A DNA stretch of 64,000 nucleotides, from positions 310,001-374,000 of the forward strand of contig JAVTVJ010000975.1 of assembly GCA_034509425.1 (NCBI GenBank), written 5' to 3'. This document shows positions 41,901 through 53,130 of this stretch, piece after piece (within the stretch, counting starts at the first letter, position 1; every line of letters begins with the position of its first letter). The notes beneath the pieces were generated by a model. The model searched no databases, had not been told where the DNA came from, and saw only the letters and a program-made list of their open reading frames with translations. Made by a program: the position numbers and the translations under genes. The DNA is from Eopsaltria australis (taxonomy: Eukaryota; Chordata; Aves; Passeriformes; Petroicidae).

Positions 41901-43934
41901 CAGCACCAAACCCTCTCCTTATGAGGCAGCTGGAGCCTATTATGACACTATTTTGGAAGCTAATCTTATCTGAGGAAATCAGCTCATTTCCTTCTCTCTA
42001 TCAAAGCAGACTGACCAGGACAGTGCTGAGAAAAGGAGTCTCAATTTCCAGCTCATCTTTCACACACACTCCCTGCCTCCGCCTCCTGCAATCCCTTCCT
42101 CCCTATGCCAGTGGCTACAATAACAAGGAATAAATTAATAAATAAGCAATTGTTATTTTAAACAAGACCTGATTTATATTATTACTTTAATTTCCTGCAG
42201 ACAATCTGCATAGGCAAGTTTCATGCATGGGGTTGTTATAACAGCAAGAATATTCCTAGAAACCAAGAGTGCAAATCCAGATGGCACAGCTTTGGGAAAT
42301 ATCCTGGAATGTGCTGCAGCTTAGCAGGAGATTCTCCTTTAAGCAGCCTCAGCCAGAGCTCCCCGTAACCAGGAGATACAGACAACAAAACATATCACAG
42401 GGCCTGCTGTTCCCTCCCTCATCTACCCCTTATCCTGGCTGCTAATGAAATTCCTTATAGCTTTTTTAAAAGACTTAAAACAATTATCGAGGCTCCTCAG
42501 AGTGCTCTGATCCTATCTGCAGCCACCAAAAACTACATTTTCTGACCAAAGACATAAAATGAGGTCAGACCAGGTAATTCAGCAGTTCTGGCTGAGGGGA
42601 GAAGCCTTTGTACCACTCACTGCTTAAATTTAGATTCCCGTGGCAAAAGAAGATTCCCACAGGGAATAAACCAAGCTCAGACTTGAATACACAGACAGCC
42701 ACCACTGTGCTCATGGAAGCAGAATCCCAGAATGGTTTGGGTTGGAAAAGACCTTAAAGATGATCCTGTTCCACCTTCCACCACCCCAGGCTGCTCCAAG
42801 CTCCATCCAACCTTGAACAATTCCAGGGATGGGGCAGCCACAGCTCCTCTGGATAACCTGTGCCTCGCAGGAAATGAGAACAAAACCCAACCTGCTGAGC
42901 TAAAGTACCACCATCCCCTCGGGAAATGAGCACAAGGAGACAATTTGCCATCAGTGCTCTCACACACGCGTTGGCAAAGTTTTAATGGAAGAACACCCGG
43001 AGTTCTAAGTAGGGTTGGCATTGAGAAGAGTTCAGAGACAGCCTGTGGCTAAGTAATTAATTAAACACGCACAGAAATCCGGATGAGCTACACTGCTCAG
43101 AACCTGTATTTAGCAAACTGAAGAGCAAACAAACTCAAGGATCTCCAGCCAAGGAGGTGAAGATCTCCTCTGTATGAAATGTGGATTAAACTCCCCCCTG
43201 CTGAGAGGTGAGACAGACTCAAGTCTTCGCTATTGAACCTGGATGAGAATGTTTAACCCCTGCCCGGCCCTTGCGGGGCTCAGGCGGTATCGGGAGGGGC
43301 CGGGTCGGACACACGGGCGGTTAAACGGCCCCGACAGCGGCCCCTGCACCGGCACCGAGCCCCGGTCCTGACAGCTCCACCGATGCCTTTAACCCGGCCC
43401 GATTCCCCGGTCCTGACAGCTCCACCGATGCCTTTAACCCGGTCCTGACAGCTCCATCGATCCCTTTAACCCGGCCCGATTCCCCGGTCCTGACAGCTCC
43501 ACCGACCCCTTTAACCCGGCCCGATTCCCCGGTCCTGACAGCTCCACCGACCCCTTTAACCCGCACCGAGCCCCGGTCCTTCCTTCTGCCCCGACGCCTT
43601 TAACCCGCACCGATCACAAGTTCTTCCACTCGGCCCGATCCCTTTAATCAGCACCGACCCCATGTCCTTCCACCCGCACCGATCTCCGGGTCCTTCCACC
43701 TGCACCGAGCCCCTGAACCCGCGCCGACCCGCGGAGCTGCCTCAGCCAACGGTCGGTCCCTCACACCCACCCCGCCCGCCCGTTTACAGCCCCGGACCGG
43801 CCCCTCAGAGCCCCCCGCCGCCTCAGCGCCCCCTCGGCCGATCCCAGTCCGCCTCACGGCCGCGCCCCGCAGCCGCCCGGCCCTCACCTGAAGAAGGGAT
43901 CGTCCTCGAAGCACCTGCCGAGCCCCCCGAACAT
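32928..43934 (-). CDS. MLF1: MLF1, myeloid leukemia factor 1 (7 coding exons)
   Basis: Exons in coding order: 43934-43888, 39247-39073, 35736-35650, 35341-35213, 33733-33574, 33310-33178 and 33030-32928; they join in frame to 277 residues (human 268). MLF1 shuttles between nucleus and cytoplasm, binds 14-3-3 proteins and influences haematopoietic lineage choice; in human leukaemia it is fused to NPM1. The 14-3-3-type motif RSFSEP is present with its serine at residue 34, as in human. Other conserved segments are FEDDPFF (9-15), MMTYSKVGDEPPKVFQAS (about 120-137) and GLEKMAIGHH (about 160-169). Residues about 48-74 are Arg/Glu-rich and poorly conserved; the C-terminus keeps only a loose basic match. 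Start choice: ATG in a GCCGCC context with exon 1 phase fitting exon 2. Intron 1 is 4.6 kb and CpG-rich at its start. Confidence 0.95.
33790..34062 (-). mobile_element. CR1 fragment in MLF1 intron 4
   Basis: Reverse CR1 3' end starting CATGGAATCCCAGACTGGTT and extending past GGGGCAGCCACAGCTGCTCT. It starts about 55 bp from the exon 5 acceptor. Confidence 0.9.
34380..34560 (-). promoter_or_regulatory. GATA/E-box cluster in MLF1 intron 4
   Basis: Within 170 bp there are CTTATC (34385-34390), GATAAC (34421-34426) and GATAAG (34536-34541), the last followed 6 bp later by a CAGCTG E-box (34548-34553). Composite GATA/E-box elements are typical of blood-lineage enhancers. Enhancer function is inferred only. 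Confidence 0.35.
34857..35115 (+). mobile_element. CR1 fragment in MLF1 intron 4 near exon 4
   Basis: Same 3' subfamily as 25815 and 29640: GGCTCAGGGTGGACATCAGC, CCATCCCTGGAGGTGTCCAA and a terminal TTCCAGGATTCTGTAAC. It ends about 100 bp from the exon 4 donor. Confidence 0.87.
38630..38712 (-). mobile_element. Short CR1 fragment in MLF1 intron 2
   Basis: ATGGAATTATGGAATGGTTT followed by AGGTTGGAAGGGACC marks the CR1 3' end in reverse orientation; similarity fades within about 80 bp. Confidence 0.7.
42718..42905 (-). mobile_element. CR1 fragment in MLF1 intron 1
   Basis: Begins CAGAATCCCAGAATGGTTTG and continues through CAGGCTGCTCCAAGCTCCAT and a GGATAACCTGTGCC segment. Confidence 0.87.
43355..43705 (+). 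repeat. GC-rich minisatellite in MLF1 intron 1
   Basis: Tandem copies of a roughly 45-bp unit, GGTCCTGACAGCTCCACCGA followed by CCTTTAACCCGGCCCGATTC, decaying into shorter CCTTTAACCCGCACCGA units on the right. It lies 0.2-0.5 kb downstream of exon 1, within the CpG island. Confidence 0.92.
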
Positions 43935-44340
43935 GGCGGCGGCCACTGCGCACTGCGCGCCCCCCGCCCCGCGCGGCCCCTCCTCACCGCGCCGCGCGCC
44001 ACCGCCCCGCCCCGCCAGCGCACGTGACCGCCTCCGCCCGCTCCCATTGGTCGGCGCGCCGCGAGGGGCGGGGCTCGGCCGCGCGCCGCCGTTACCGTGG
44101 AGACCGCGGGGCCGCCGCTCCAGAAGGTTCCGGGAATCGGGAAATGGGGGAAGTATGGAAATGCAGGAAAAAGGGAATGGGGGGGAATTTGCGGGAAAAT
44201 GCGGGAATCGCGGCCTCGCCGCCCCTCAGGGTGCCCCCCCGCAGCCCCGCTCTGCCGCGGGGTGCGCCCCGGTGCTGCGGAGTGTGAGGCAGACACAGGC
44301 CCGGCCTCAGCGGGGCCGTGGCGCGTCCCGCTGCTCGGCG
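43706..44340 (-). promoter_or_regulatory. MLF1: MLF1 CpG-island promoter
   Basis: CpG-dense DNA covers exon 1 and at least 300 bp upstream. On the sense strand upstream of the ATG (43934) there are GC boxes near 44000-44015, a perfect GTCACGTG E-box (USF/TFE3 type) at 44021-44028 and a CCAAT box at 44046-44050. There is no TATA box. Binding is inferred from motifs. Confidence 0.78.
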
Positions 44341-44560
44341 ATTTTAGAAATAATTCTGGTTTTTCCAGTAGATGGCAGTAAAATAAAGCTGCGGCCTCTT
44401 TCCGGCGGCTGGGAACTGGCGGAACGTGGGAGAGCTATCCATAAAGGAGAATTCCAGGGAAGCAGCAGTGAGGAGGGACAGGGATGGAGCAGGGACAGGG
44501 ATGCTCCGGCCCTGGGGATCAGGATTCCAGGGCGCATTCCCTTCCCGAGGCTTTCTAGCA

Positions 44561-44620
44561 TTCTATTCTATTCTATTCTATTCTATTCTATTCTATTCTA
44601 TTCTGTTCTGTTCTGTTCTT
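44561..44620 (+). repeat. (TTCTA)8(TTCTG)3 microsatellite
   Basis: Eight perfect TTCTA units, three TTCTG units and a final TTCTT, about 630 bp upstream of the MLF1 start codon. It is probably length-variable. Confidence 0.97.
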
Positions 44621-45627
44621 CCCTGCCCTGCTCTGGGTTGGGTTACAGTTCCACAGGGAAAAGGAGCTCTTGGTTTTAGCAGGAAGCAGCAGATAAAGGG
44701 AAAACCCCTCAGCAAACCTTTGGCATAGTCCTCAAAGGGAGGTTTCAGTAAAAGCATGGATTTGGGAGATCGTTCCCAGCCTTAATCACATAATATTTTG
44801 AGACGATGAAGCTCCAGGAGCAGGAGGATTTGCAGGATTTTGTATTTGGTACATGAATTTAAAGAAAATCCACCTGGCTGGTTTGTGACAAGTGAACATT
44901 CCAGCCTGGCATGGCTCCCCTAAAACCAACCAGAGCAGCTCTCTGTTAATCAGAACATTGACAAGTAATTGAATGACCTCTGTAAATTATTTAATTGATA
45001 TGCTAAAGACACTGCTTACTGCATTTTTAGTGTGAATAGACTTTAACTTCACAGCAGTTTTAAACAGTCCTAAAATCGTTGAGTAACTGCAGTGCAGGGG
45101 TTGAGGTTACTGAAATGTTTGTAATACTCTGTGTGTGGCTTGAAACAAAGCTGAATTCTGTGTGTGAGCAGCAAAACCCATCCCAACTGGCAGGAGATTT
45201 GGTTGTGAAGAGCCCAGAAGAGGCAGAGCTGCCTGCCTGAGATGGTTTATTTGCTGCTCTCTCATCCACAAGGAGCTCACCTGGGCAGTGCTGGGGTGAC
45301 CCTTTCCCTGTGAGCATTCCCTGCCCACCCAGGAACATTCCCAGTGTCACATCCACCTGCAGCGAATCCCAAAACCCCTCTGGCTGGGATCTGAGGGAAT
45401 TCCAGCAGCTGACAGCAGAATCAGTGCTCACCTGATCACTGAGAGCTGCAGAAATGCTGCAGCCTCAGTTCATTCACTCTGATGTCTCTTCTCCACTTTG
45501 GGCCAGATCCCTGCAGCCCAAACCACAATCCCTGTGATGGATCCTGATGGAACAAAGATCTCCTCTTCTGACTGCCATGGGAATACTCCAGGCTCCTCTA
45601 ATCACACCTGGCATGTTTTTATAGGGA

Positions 45628-45908
45628 ATCTAAGGAGGGACAGGACACAGGGAATGGCTTCCCACTGCCAGAGGGCAGGGATGGATGGGAGATTGGGAAG
45701 GAATTGTTCCCTGGGAGGGTGGGGAGGGGCTGGAATTCCCAGATTTGCTGTGGCTGCCCCTGGATCCCTGGCAGTGCCCAAGGCCAGGCTGGACACTGGG
45801 GTTTGGAGCAGCCTGGGACAGTGGGAGGTGTCCCTGCCATGGCAGGGGTGGCACTGGATGGGATTTAATGTCCCTCCCAACCCAAACCATTCCGTGATTC
45901 TCTGAACT
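45628..45908 (+). mobile_element. CR1 fragment
   Basis: Forward CR1 3' end from GGGACAGGACACAGGGAATG to AACCCAAACCATTCCGTGAT, with the CCAAGGCCAGGCTGGACACT segment intact. Confidence 0.9.
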
Positions 45909-46339
45909 CAGCCTTGTAAAAAGAAATTACTTCTAACCCTAGGACAGGGATGTGGAACTTGCCCACAGCTGCTCCCAGCCCTCCACATCACCCACGCCTC
46001 CCTGTTCCATTTTATTCTGACTCTGACTCCCAAGGATGCAGTCTCTCTCCCAGCTGGATCCTGTGCAGGATCCCAGGGATGAGAGCTGCAGTGCTTGTCC
46101 TTTTCCCATTTCCCTGGATCCTGTGCAGGATTTGAGGGCTGCGTGGTTGTTCATTTCCCAGCTGTCAGAAGGAGCTCATTATGGGATGCTCGTGCCAGGA
46201 ATGCAGGGCTGTGTTTGCACAGGGATCTCTTTAATTGCTCAGCCCTTCTCCAGGTCTGGGGCTGTTCCAGCTCCAGCTCCTTTGTGCAGATGAAAAGAGT
46301 TCTGTAAGGAACTCCTCTTGTTGCAGCTCTGTCAGGCTG

Positions 46340-46510
46340 GAGGGCATCTCCAATGAGATTAATGATGTCTGCCTTAATAGAAGAAAACTTTGCATAAATG
46401 AGATTACGGTTTCTGCTGAAACCTGCCAACTCTTATTCATTTGCAGTAAATATTATCTTTAATTAAAAGTTTTAAGGTATCTTGTTCCTGAGCTAATGAG
46501 ATCTACAGTG
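46340..46510. promoter_or_regulatory. AT-rich enhancer-like block
   Basis: Dense homeodomain-type cores (GATTAATGA, CTTAATAG, TTTAATTAAA) and a TTTGCATAAAT octamer/CEBP-like site in non-repetitive sequence. There is no coding signal. Conservation cannot be tested here, so the call is inference. Confidence 0.3.
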
Positions 46511-47784
46511 ATTTCCCTTAGGAATTAATTTACCTTCTTAATTCTTATTCATTTTGGTGATAGGACTATTTAAATCTGCTCCAGACTTCAGAGCTTTGTT
46601 GAGCACATGCAGCCAGAACAAAAGGTCATTTTGCCATCTTGATGTTGTGTTGGTATTTATAATCCCCTTGCTCTCTCTCCATTCCAAAGATCCCTGTTCA
46701 GGTTCCTGCCCCAAACAGTTCCTTCCAACCCCTGAGTTCCTCTCAACTCCTCAAGCTGAGAGGTTTTTTTTCCCACAGCCACTTCCCCTTGGATTTGGGT
46801 TTTCTGTTCCCTTTAGAGTAAAAATCTATTCTGGTGATGCCCAAAAAAACTCTGATTGTGATTAACTTTTTAATATAAAATACACTAAAATCTGTAGAAA
46901 ACTTGTGCAACTGCTGAAAAACACAGGAATATTTCAGCCTTTCTGGGGAATCCTCCAGTCCAATTCCTCTCCAAGGATTATTTTGAAGCAGCAGGGATGC
47001 TTTAACACTTGGAGGTGAAAATTGCATTCCTGCACACGTGTTGGAATGGGAAAAGTGCCCAACTAGGCTGGGAGAACTGGAGCCAGAACCCTTCCTGAGG
47101 CTGGACACAATTTAATTAATTATCAGAACTAAATGACAAGGTTCCCTTCTTTTAAACACAAATACGGATGGGAATGAAACAGTAAAAGTCAAAGGAAATA
47201 CCTGGTTTGCACACACAAAGAAGGGAAACCAAGGGAAAAGAAAGAATTAATGCTCCTTAGCTCACTATCAGCAGATTTTTCTGTTGAGATCCAATCTGAA
47301 TGCTGTGAGTCTCCTCTGAAGATGCTGGGTGTGACGAGGTTTAAAAGTTGGGTAATTAATTACCCTAACGAGGGAAATGCAGCAATCAGAGCCAATTGTT
47401 GACCAGAGGTGGTTTTGTTCTGATGAAATATAAAATACCTGGTCAGGACTTCACTGTCAGCCTTACCTGGTCAACTTGAACCCTATTTTATATAAGATGC
47501 AAACCAGGGAAAGACAATTCCTGCTTTCTACAGGAAAAAAATTCTATTTCTTTTACTATTATTCCAATTTTTTCCATTTCCTGCCTAACAACTTGCAACA
47601 GCAAACTTCCCTGTGTCCTCTCTTTGTGTATAATTAGGAAATAGCCCTAAAAGCTGCCCTGGCGTCTCTGCAGCTGATAAAAGGAGTCATTCAGAGGCTG
47701 CAGGAGGAACTCCTGGCTGCAGGAACTCCTAACCCTGAACTTGCAGCACCAAAAAAGGGGAAGAAACACATTTTGGGGCCTGGG

Positions 47785-47925
47785 CCGGGCTATAAATAGA
47801 GCTGTCACCAAGTTGTGCTGGCTGCTGATGACCTTCCTTTTATAGCTCACTGCAGCCCAGCTTCCTCCAGCCCACACAAATTAGAGATTATCAATTATGG
47901 ATGAGCTAATACATAATGCTGCCAG
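47785..47925. promoter_or_regulatory. MEF2 and CArG-like site cluster
   Basis: A perfect MEF2 site, CTATAAATAG, at 47790-47799 is followed by a CArG-like CCTTTTATAG (one base off) at 47836-47845, a CTGTCACC (MEIS/T-box-like) at about 47802-47809, and several TAAT cores to 47920. The MEF2 site could equally act as a TATA element. Regulatory role is inferred. Confidence 0.35.
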
Positions 47926-48462
47926 GGCAGCAATGTCCTCTGAGAGCACCAGGGATCCTCCCCTTGTGCCCTGCATGTTTTGGGTTTTCTGTGTCCATGA
48001 AGTCTCAGCAAAGTGGGGAAATTGGATTTTGTGGTGTTTCCTTGAGGAGGCTGAAAATCGGTGACAAATAAAACATTAAACACCAATCTGAGTACAAAAC
48101 CCCAATAAATGCAGGGATTGGATTAGCTGGGATGGCTCCTTGGTGTTGTATTTAGGATTTAGCCAGGCTGGGAGTTTGGTAAGGAGTGTCCCCAAGAGCT
48201 GGGTGTGACACAGCCAGCCCAGGGCCTGGCACATCACTGGCATTCCAGCTCATTCCCAAGACAGCCAGGATCAGCTTTAGGGGTTTTTTAAGTCTTGAGA
48301 TGTTGCTTTTTAAATCATCTCCACAGCAACGATCCATTGGAGAGTTCTGAGGTTTGGGCTTTAATGGATTCCTGACCTTAATTTTCCATCATGGAACCAG
48401 CATTTCTTTTAATCAACCCTAATTTTGTGACCTTTATCTTCTCCTCTTGGTTTTGTTCAGCA

Positions 48463-48567
48463 GAGTAAAAACTGAGGCACAGAAATATCCTTAAACAACA
48501 CCATGGCCAAGAGCTGCCTCCTGATTCCTTCCAGGATTTGATCCAAACTAAGGTTTGTTAAAATGGG
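48463..48567 (+). repeat. Unclassified dispersed repeat, copy 1
   Basis: Shares GAGTAAAAACTGAGGCAC, an ACACCATGGCCAAGAGCT-type middle and CCAGGATTTGATCCAAACTA with copy 2 at 52082 in the same orientation. It does not match the CR1 parts seen elsewhere in the window. Confidence 0.65.
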
Positions 48568-50029
48568 TTCTGCAGCCATTGTGGACAGGAACTAGTGATG
48601 GATAAAGCCTTTGGGAGCACAGGGAATTCTGAAAAATTCACCAAAAAATACACATTGAAGGTGCCTCAACATCTCCTGTGGGATGACAGAGTTATTCCTT
48701 CAATCCTGGCAACTTCTCTGTGGCACTGGAAGGGAGGGAAAGAATTCCTGCTCCAGCCTCAGCTCCAGCAGTGGGGAAAAACCTTTGGATTTTGGAGCTT
48801 CCTTCAGCAGCACATCCAGGGACAGCAACACCTGTGGGAAGTCCCTGACTGCTCCCCAAAGCTGGAAAGACACCAGGAGCAGAGATCCTGGGCTTTTGGG
48901 TGGCTTTTTGGAGGTTTTTCCCAGGGAAAATCTGTCTCAGGTTAATGCTGAAGGTCATCAAAACTGAGCCCAGGTTTGGCCACGGCCCCAAGCTGGAGAA
49001 TCAGACAAAAATACAGAATAGGTAAAAAATCCCAGCCAGGCAGCAGGAGCTGCTGGATTGATTTAGGGATTTAGGGATATAGGGATAGGGATCCAAATCC
49101 AGGTTTACCTGCAGCTGGCACCAGGTGAAGCCACTTTCAGTCCCTATTAAAACCTGTGCCCAGCTGAAGCCACGCTGTGTGTGTTCCAAGCGCTCCCCTG
49201 CCTCAGGCTGGCTATGGCTGCAGCTGAAAATGCCTCCTGCAGCTTCAGCAGATCTCATTAATTGCATGTTCCAATTAGCCCTGGACAAACTGAGTGTACT
49301 CAGTGCAGGAGTTATCACAACATCGAGTTCCCAGCTCGGGTTCTGGCTGATTTCACGGGGAGGGCAGGGCTTCATTGGCAGTTCTACTCAGCCACGAGAG
49401 GTTTCACTGCTCACTTGAGAAAAAACCCAGCTTTTACTACACAGTTACTTCTTAATTCCATTTCTTACAGTCCCAAACTTCCAAACACTTAGCTCTGTTT
49501 ACCCACCTAGTGAGAAATAGCAGAGTTATTAAAAATAGGGCTTTCCCAACTATTTTGGAAAAAAAATGGGAGCACCCTGCTGCATTCCCTGGCCAGCAAT
49601 GTCAGGAGAAAGGTTGAAAGAAAGCTGAGAGGGCTCATCCCCAGCAGCTCTGGAGGCATCAGCAGCTCCTGTTTCCATTTCCCAGGGATTGGCAGAAATA
49701 GGGTGTCCTCCCTCATTCCAGCTGCTCCTTTCCAGGTGGGCTCAGAGCTGCTCTGCCATTTCCAGGGTGTATTTAAGTGGATTTTTAGTGGGAGAGGCCT
49801 TTGGATTGTGCTGTTCCAGAGCTAATTTCAGTCCATGGGTGACACTGGTGATAAATTGTTGGTAAATGTCAGATAAAAGCAAGGACTGGAGGGAGATGTG
49901 TAAGAACATGGCCATTCATATTTAATTTTAATATCTCTTCAGGTCCCAGTTGCCCAGCTCAGTAATTTGAACAAGGCCTGAAATAAGATGACAAGAATTT
50001 ATAACAGAATCCTATTAAATTCACAGGTA

Positions 50030-50485
50030 CAGAATCAGAGAATCATGGAATGGTTCGGGTTGGAAGGGACATTAAATCTCATCCAATGCCATGGGCAGGG
50101 ACACCTCCCACTGTCCCAGGCTGCTCCAGCCTGGCCTTGGGCACTGCCAGGGATCCAGGGGCAGCCACAGCAAATCTGGGAATCCCATCCCAGTCCCTCC
50201 CCACCCTCACAGCCAGGAATTCCTGCCCAATAGCCCATCTAAATCTCCACTTTTCCACTATGAAGCCATTCCCTGTGTCCTGTCCCTCCATCCCTTGTCC
50301 CCAGTCCCTCTCCAGCTCTCCTGGAGCCCCTTTAGGTACAGGAAGGGGCTCTGAGCTCTCCCTGGAGCCTTCTCCTCTCCAGATGAGCACTCCCAGCTAT
50401 CCCAGCCTGGCTCCAGAGGGGCTTCAGCCCTGGAGCAGCTCCATGGTCTCCTCTGGACTCTCTCCAGCAGCTCCAGGTCCTTGTG
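50030..50485 (-). mobile_element. CR1 fragment, about 450 bp
   Basis: A long reverse CR1 3' end beginning CAGAATCAGAGAATCATGGA and keeping the CCTTCTCCTCTCCAGATGAG and CTCTGGACTCTCTCCAGCAG segments. Confidence 0.92.
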
Positions 50486-52081
50486 GTGTTGGGATTGGAG
50501 CCCCTGGAATTTGGGAGCCAGGCTGGGAGCTCAGCTCACCCTGCTGGAAGCACCGAGCACCCTCCTCCCTCCAGGCTGCAGCTCCTTCAGGAAAGAGGAG
50601 CCACCTCGTGTCCCCTGTGGCCCCGGAGTGGCAATTCCAGAGTGACTCAGGGTCTCATTCCCAGTGTCCCCAGTCCGGCCCAGCCACTGCTGCTCATCAT
50701 CCAAACAGGGAAAAACAAAGCAGGCAATGCTGCCCTAAGTCCAAATTCCAGCTGGGGAGTATTTTCAGTCCTGGTTAATGGTGGGTTTAGGATTTTGTGT
50801 CACTGTGAAGCTGAGGAGCCCCTGCCAGCCCTGGGCTCAGCCCCAGTTCCAGCTGATCCCTCCTCACAAAGGTTTCTGCAGTTCAAGGATCCCCACTAAA
50901 AATAACTCCCTCCTTGTAAGCTGACAAATGGCAAACTGTCATCATGCTGTCACAGGGCTGGTTTTGGGTTTCTGCTGGCACAGGGGCCCTGGGATCATCC
51001 CCTGCTGCCCCCCTAGAGTGACTGCAGCAGGAGGAGCAACATCTGATCTCCTGGCCGGGAGTGTTTTCTCTGCCAGCATCATCTGAGCAGCAAAACCTTC
51101 CTAAAATATTGTGCCCATAATAACAATAATCAATGAAAAACCAACCTCAGCTTCTCTCCAGGCAGTTACCCCACACCAAACAGTGCTGGAGCTGCTGAGG
51201 AGTGAGGAAGGGCTGGGTTGGTTTGATGGGAATGGAGGTGGCTGCTCCATAGGCTCAGGGAATGAGTTTGCTGCTGGAATTCCTGAGGGGAGAGGGCTCT
51301 GCTGATTCCCAGGAGCTGGAAGAGGTCCAGTTACAGCTTTATCTTCCCATTCCTGCACTCCACAGCTTGGGCAGTTTGGCATCAGCAAAACTTTGCGTAT
51401 CAGAGAGTCCTGAGTGACAAAGCCACGTCACTGCAGGCAGCAAAACACGCCCAAAATCCTGTGTTTTACTGGGAAAACTGACACCCTGCTGCTTCCTTCC
51501 CTCTCCTGTTCAGCAATCTGCTCCCTCTCACCAGGAGCAAAGTGGAAAAGACAAGAAAAAGATGAACTTTCTGTAGGAAAGAGTCCTAAATCACAGAGAC
51601 TACAAACCAGATTATTGTCCCAGGTTAAGATTTAGGGCATTAAGACACATGGGATTATTGGATCAGAAGGGGGGGTTGGAGTCAGCAGTGCATTAACCCA
51701 GGCTGCTGGTGGTGATTTGTGCACATTTATGGGGTTTTTGGCCAGGTGCTGACAGGAATTAATTTGGGCCTGGCTGATGAGGTCACACACCCTCCCTTCC
51801 CTCAGGGAAAGAGGCTCCACACCTGGAACTGGGGAGGGCACCTTTCCTTGGCTGCAATCCCTTCCTAAAGTGTCCAGGGGTGAAACAATTCCAGCAGTGA
51901 GTTCCAAATGCACCTGAGTCACCCCAGCAAAGCTGATTCCTGCTGGTGCTGCCTCCTCCCACATCCCATTGCTGCTGCTCCAGTGCCTTGGGCAGGAAAA
52001 TGGATAACTGATTATAGGAAAAGCAAAGTTTGTCCCACTGGGATCTGCTGCAGCCCAAACCTTCCCACCCAACCCCTGCAC

Positions 52082-52193
52082 GAGTAAAACTGAGGCACAA
52101 AAATATTCTTTAAGAACACCACGACCAAGAGCTCCAGTGGGAGCTCCATCACTGATTCCAGGATTTGATCCAAACTAAGATGTGTTTAAATGT
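52082..52193 (+). repeat. Unclassified dispersed repeat, copy 2
   Basis: Partner of the copy at 48463, about 3.6 kb away, with a small insertion (about 12-15 bp) in the middle. The two copies agree over most of their length, including CCAGGATTTGATCCAAACTA. Confidence 0.65.
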
Positions 52194-53130
52194 AGAAGAG
52201 AATCCATGGGAAGAGTCAAACTCACCTGGAAATCCCACCTGGAACTGCTGAGGTCTCTGTTCAGAGCCATAGGACACCTCTGGAAGTGTTTCCTGTACTA
52301 TAAAAACCATAAAAATCAACTTTATCCCGGTTTGCTCCGTGTTTCCAGTGGTGTTTGGAATATTGCAGTGTATTTTCCATCCAGCTGCGATTATCTGAAT
52401 GCTATTTCCATTTTCTTCCCAGCTCTTGCTCCAATTCTCCAGCAAATTTAGATGTTGATTAATAAGCAATAAATACTAAATAAACACTACTTTTACCTTA
52501 AATCTATTCACAGTCTATTGTAAAATTTTCTAATATTCTACCTAAAAGGAATATTATTCTAATATTCTAAATAAAAGGAATCATTTTACATCCCATAAGA
52601 GCACCAAAATTATCCAACATAATGTGTGAAAAGAGGAATTTACACCTGGGCCTTCCATGGACATCAAACAGTTTTTATTTTCTATGAAAGAAACACAAAA
52701 GGTGATTAGAAAACACAACAATGACAAGTATTTACCATTGGAAAATGCTGAAATGAAAACAAGAGAAAGAAATTTTTTCCCATTTTTTCCTGCCAACAAG
52801 GTCTTGGAATATTTTGATGAAGGATAAAGTCAAACTAACACTTCATAAAGGAAGTAAAAATGTGGCAGAATGCAAATTCAACACATTTTCCTTTTACATC
52901 CAGGATCTAAAATAAAAAACAAGACAAGCAAAGTCCATTTTGGGAGTCAGCCTCCATTTTTTATCACCACAGGTCTGAGAACCAGGAGAAATGAAATAAT
53001 CCCAAAAAGCAGCTTCCCAAGGGGATGCTGCTGCAGGGGAGCTCCAGAGAGACACATCCAGAGCTGGGGTTCAGCTTTCTCCTCTCCTGATCTGACATTT
53101 CCTCCCAGCTTTGCTGAAGAAGTACTTTTG

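Larger units (their letters stand above)
44341..53130. other. Intergenic DNA between MLF1 promoter and RSRC1 3' end
   Basis: No coding exon could be recognised. The stretch holds a pentanucleotide microsatellite, two CR1 copies, both copies of an unclassified dispersed repeat, and AT-rich enhancer-like blocks near 46.35, 47.8 and 49.25 kb, each described separately. Confidence 0.6.
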
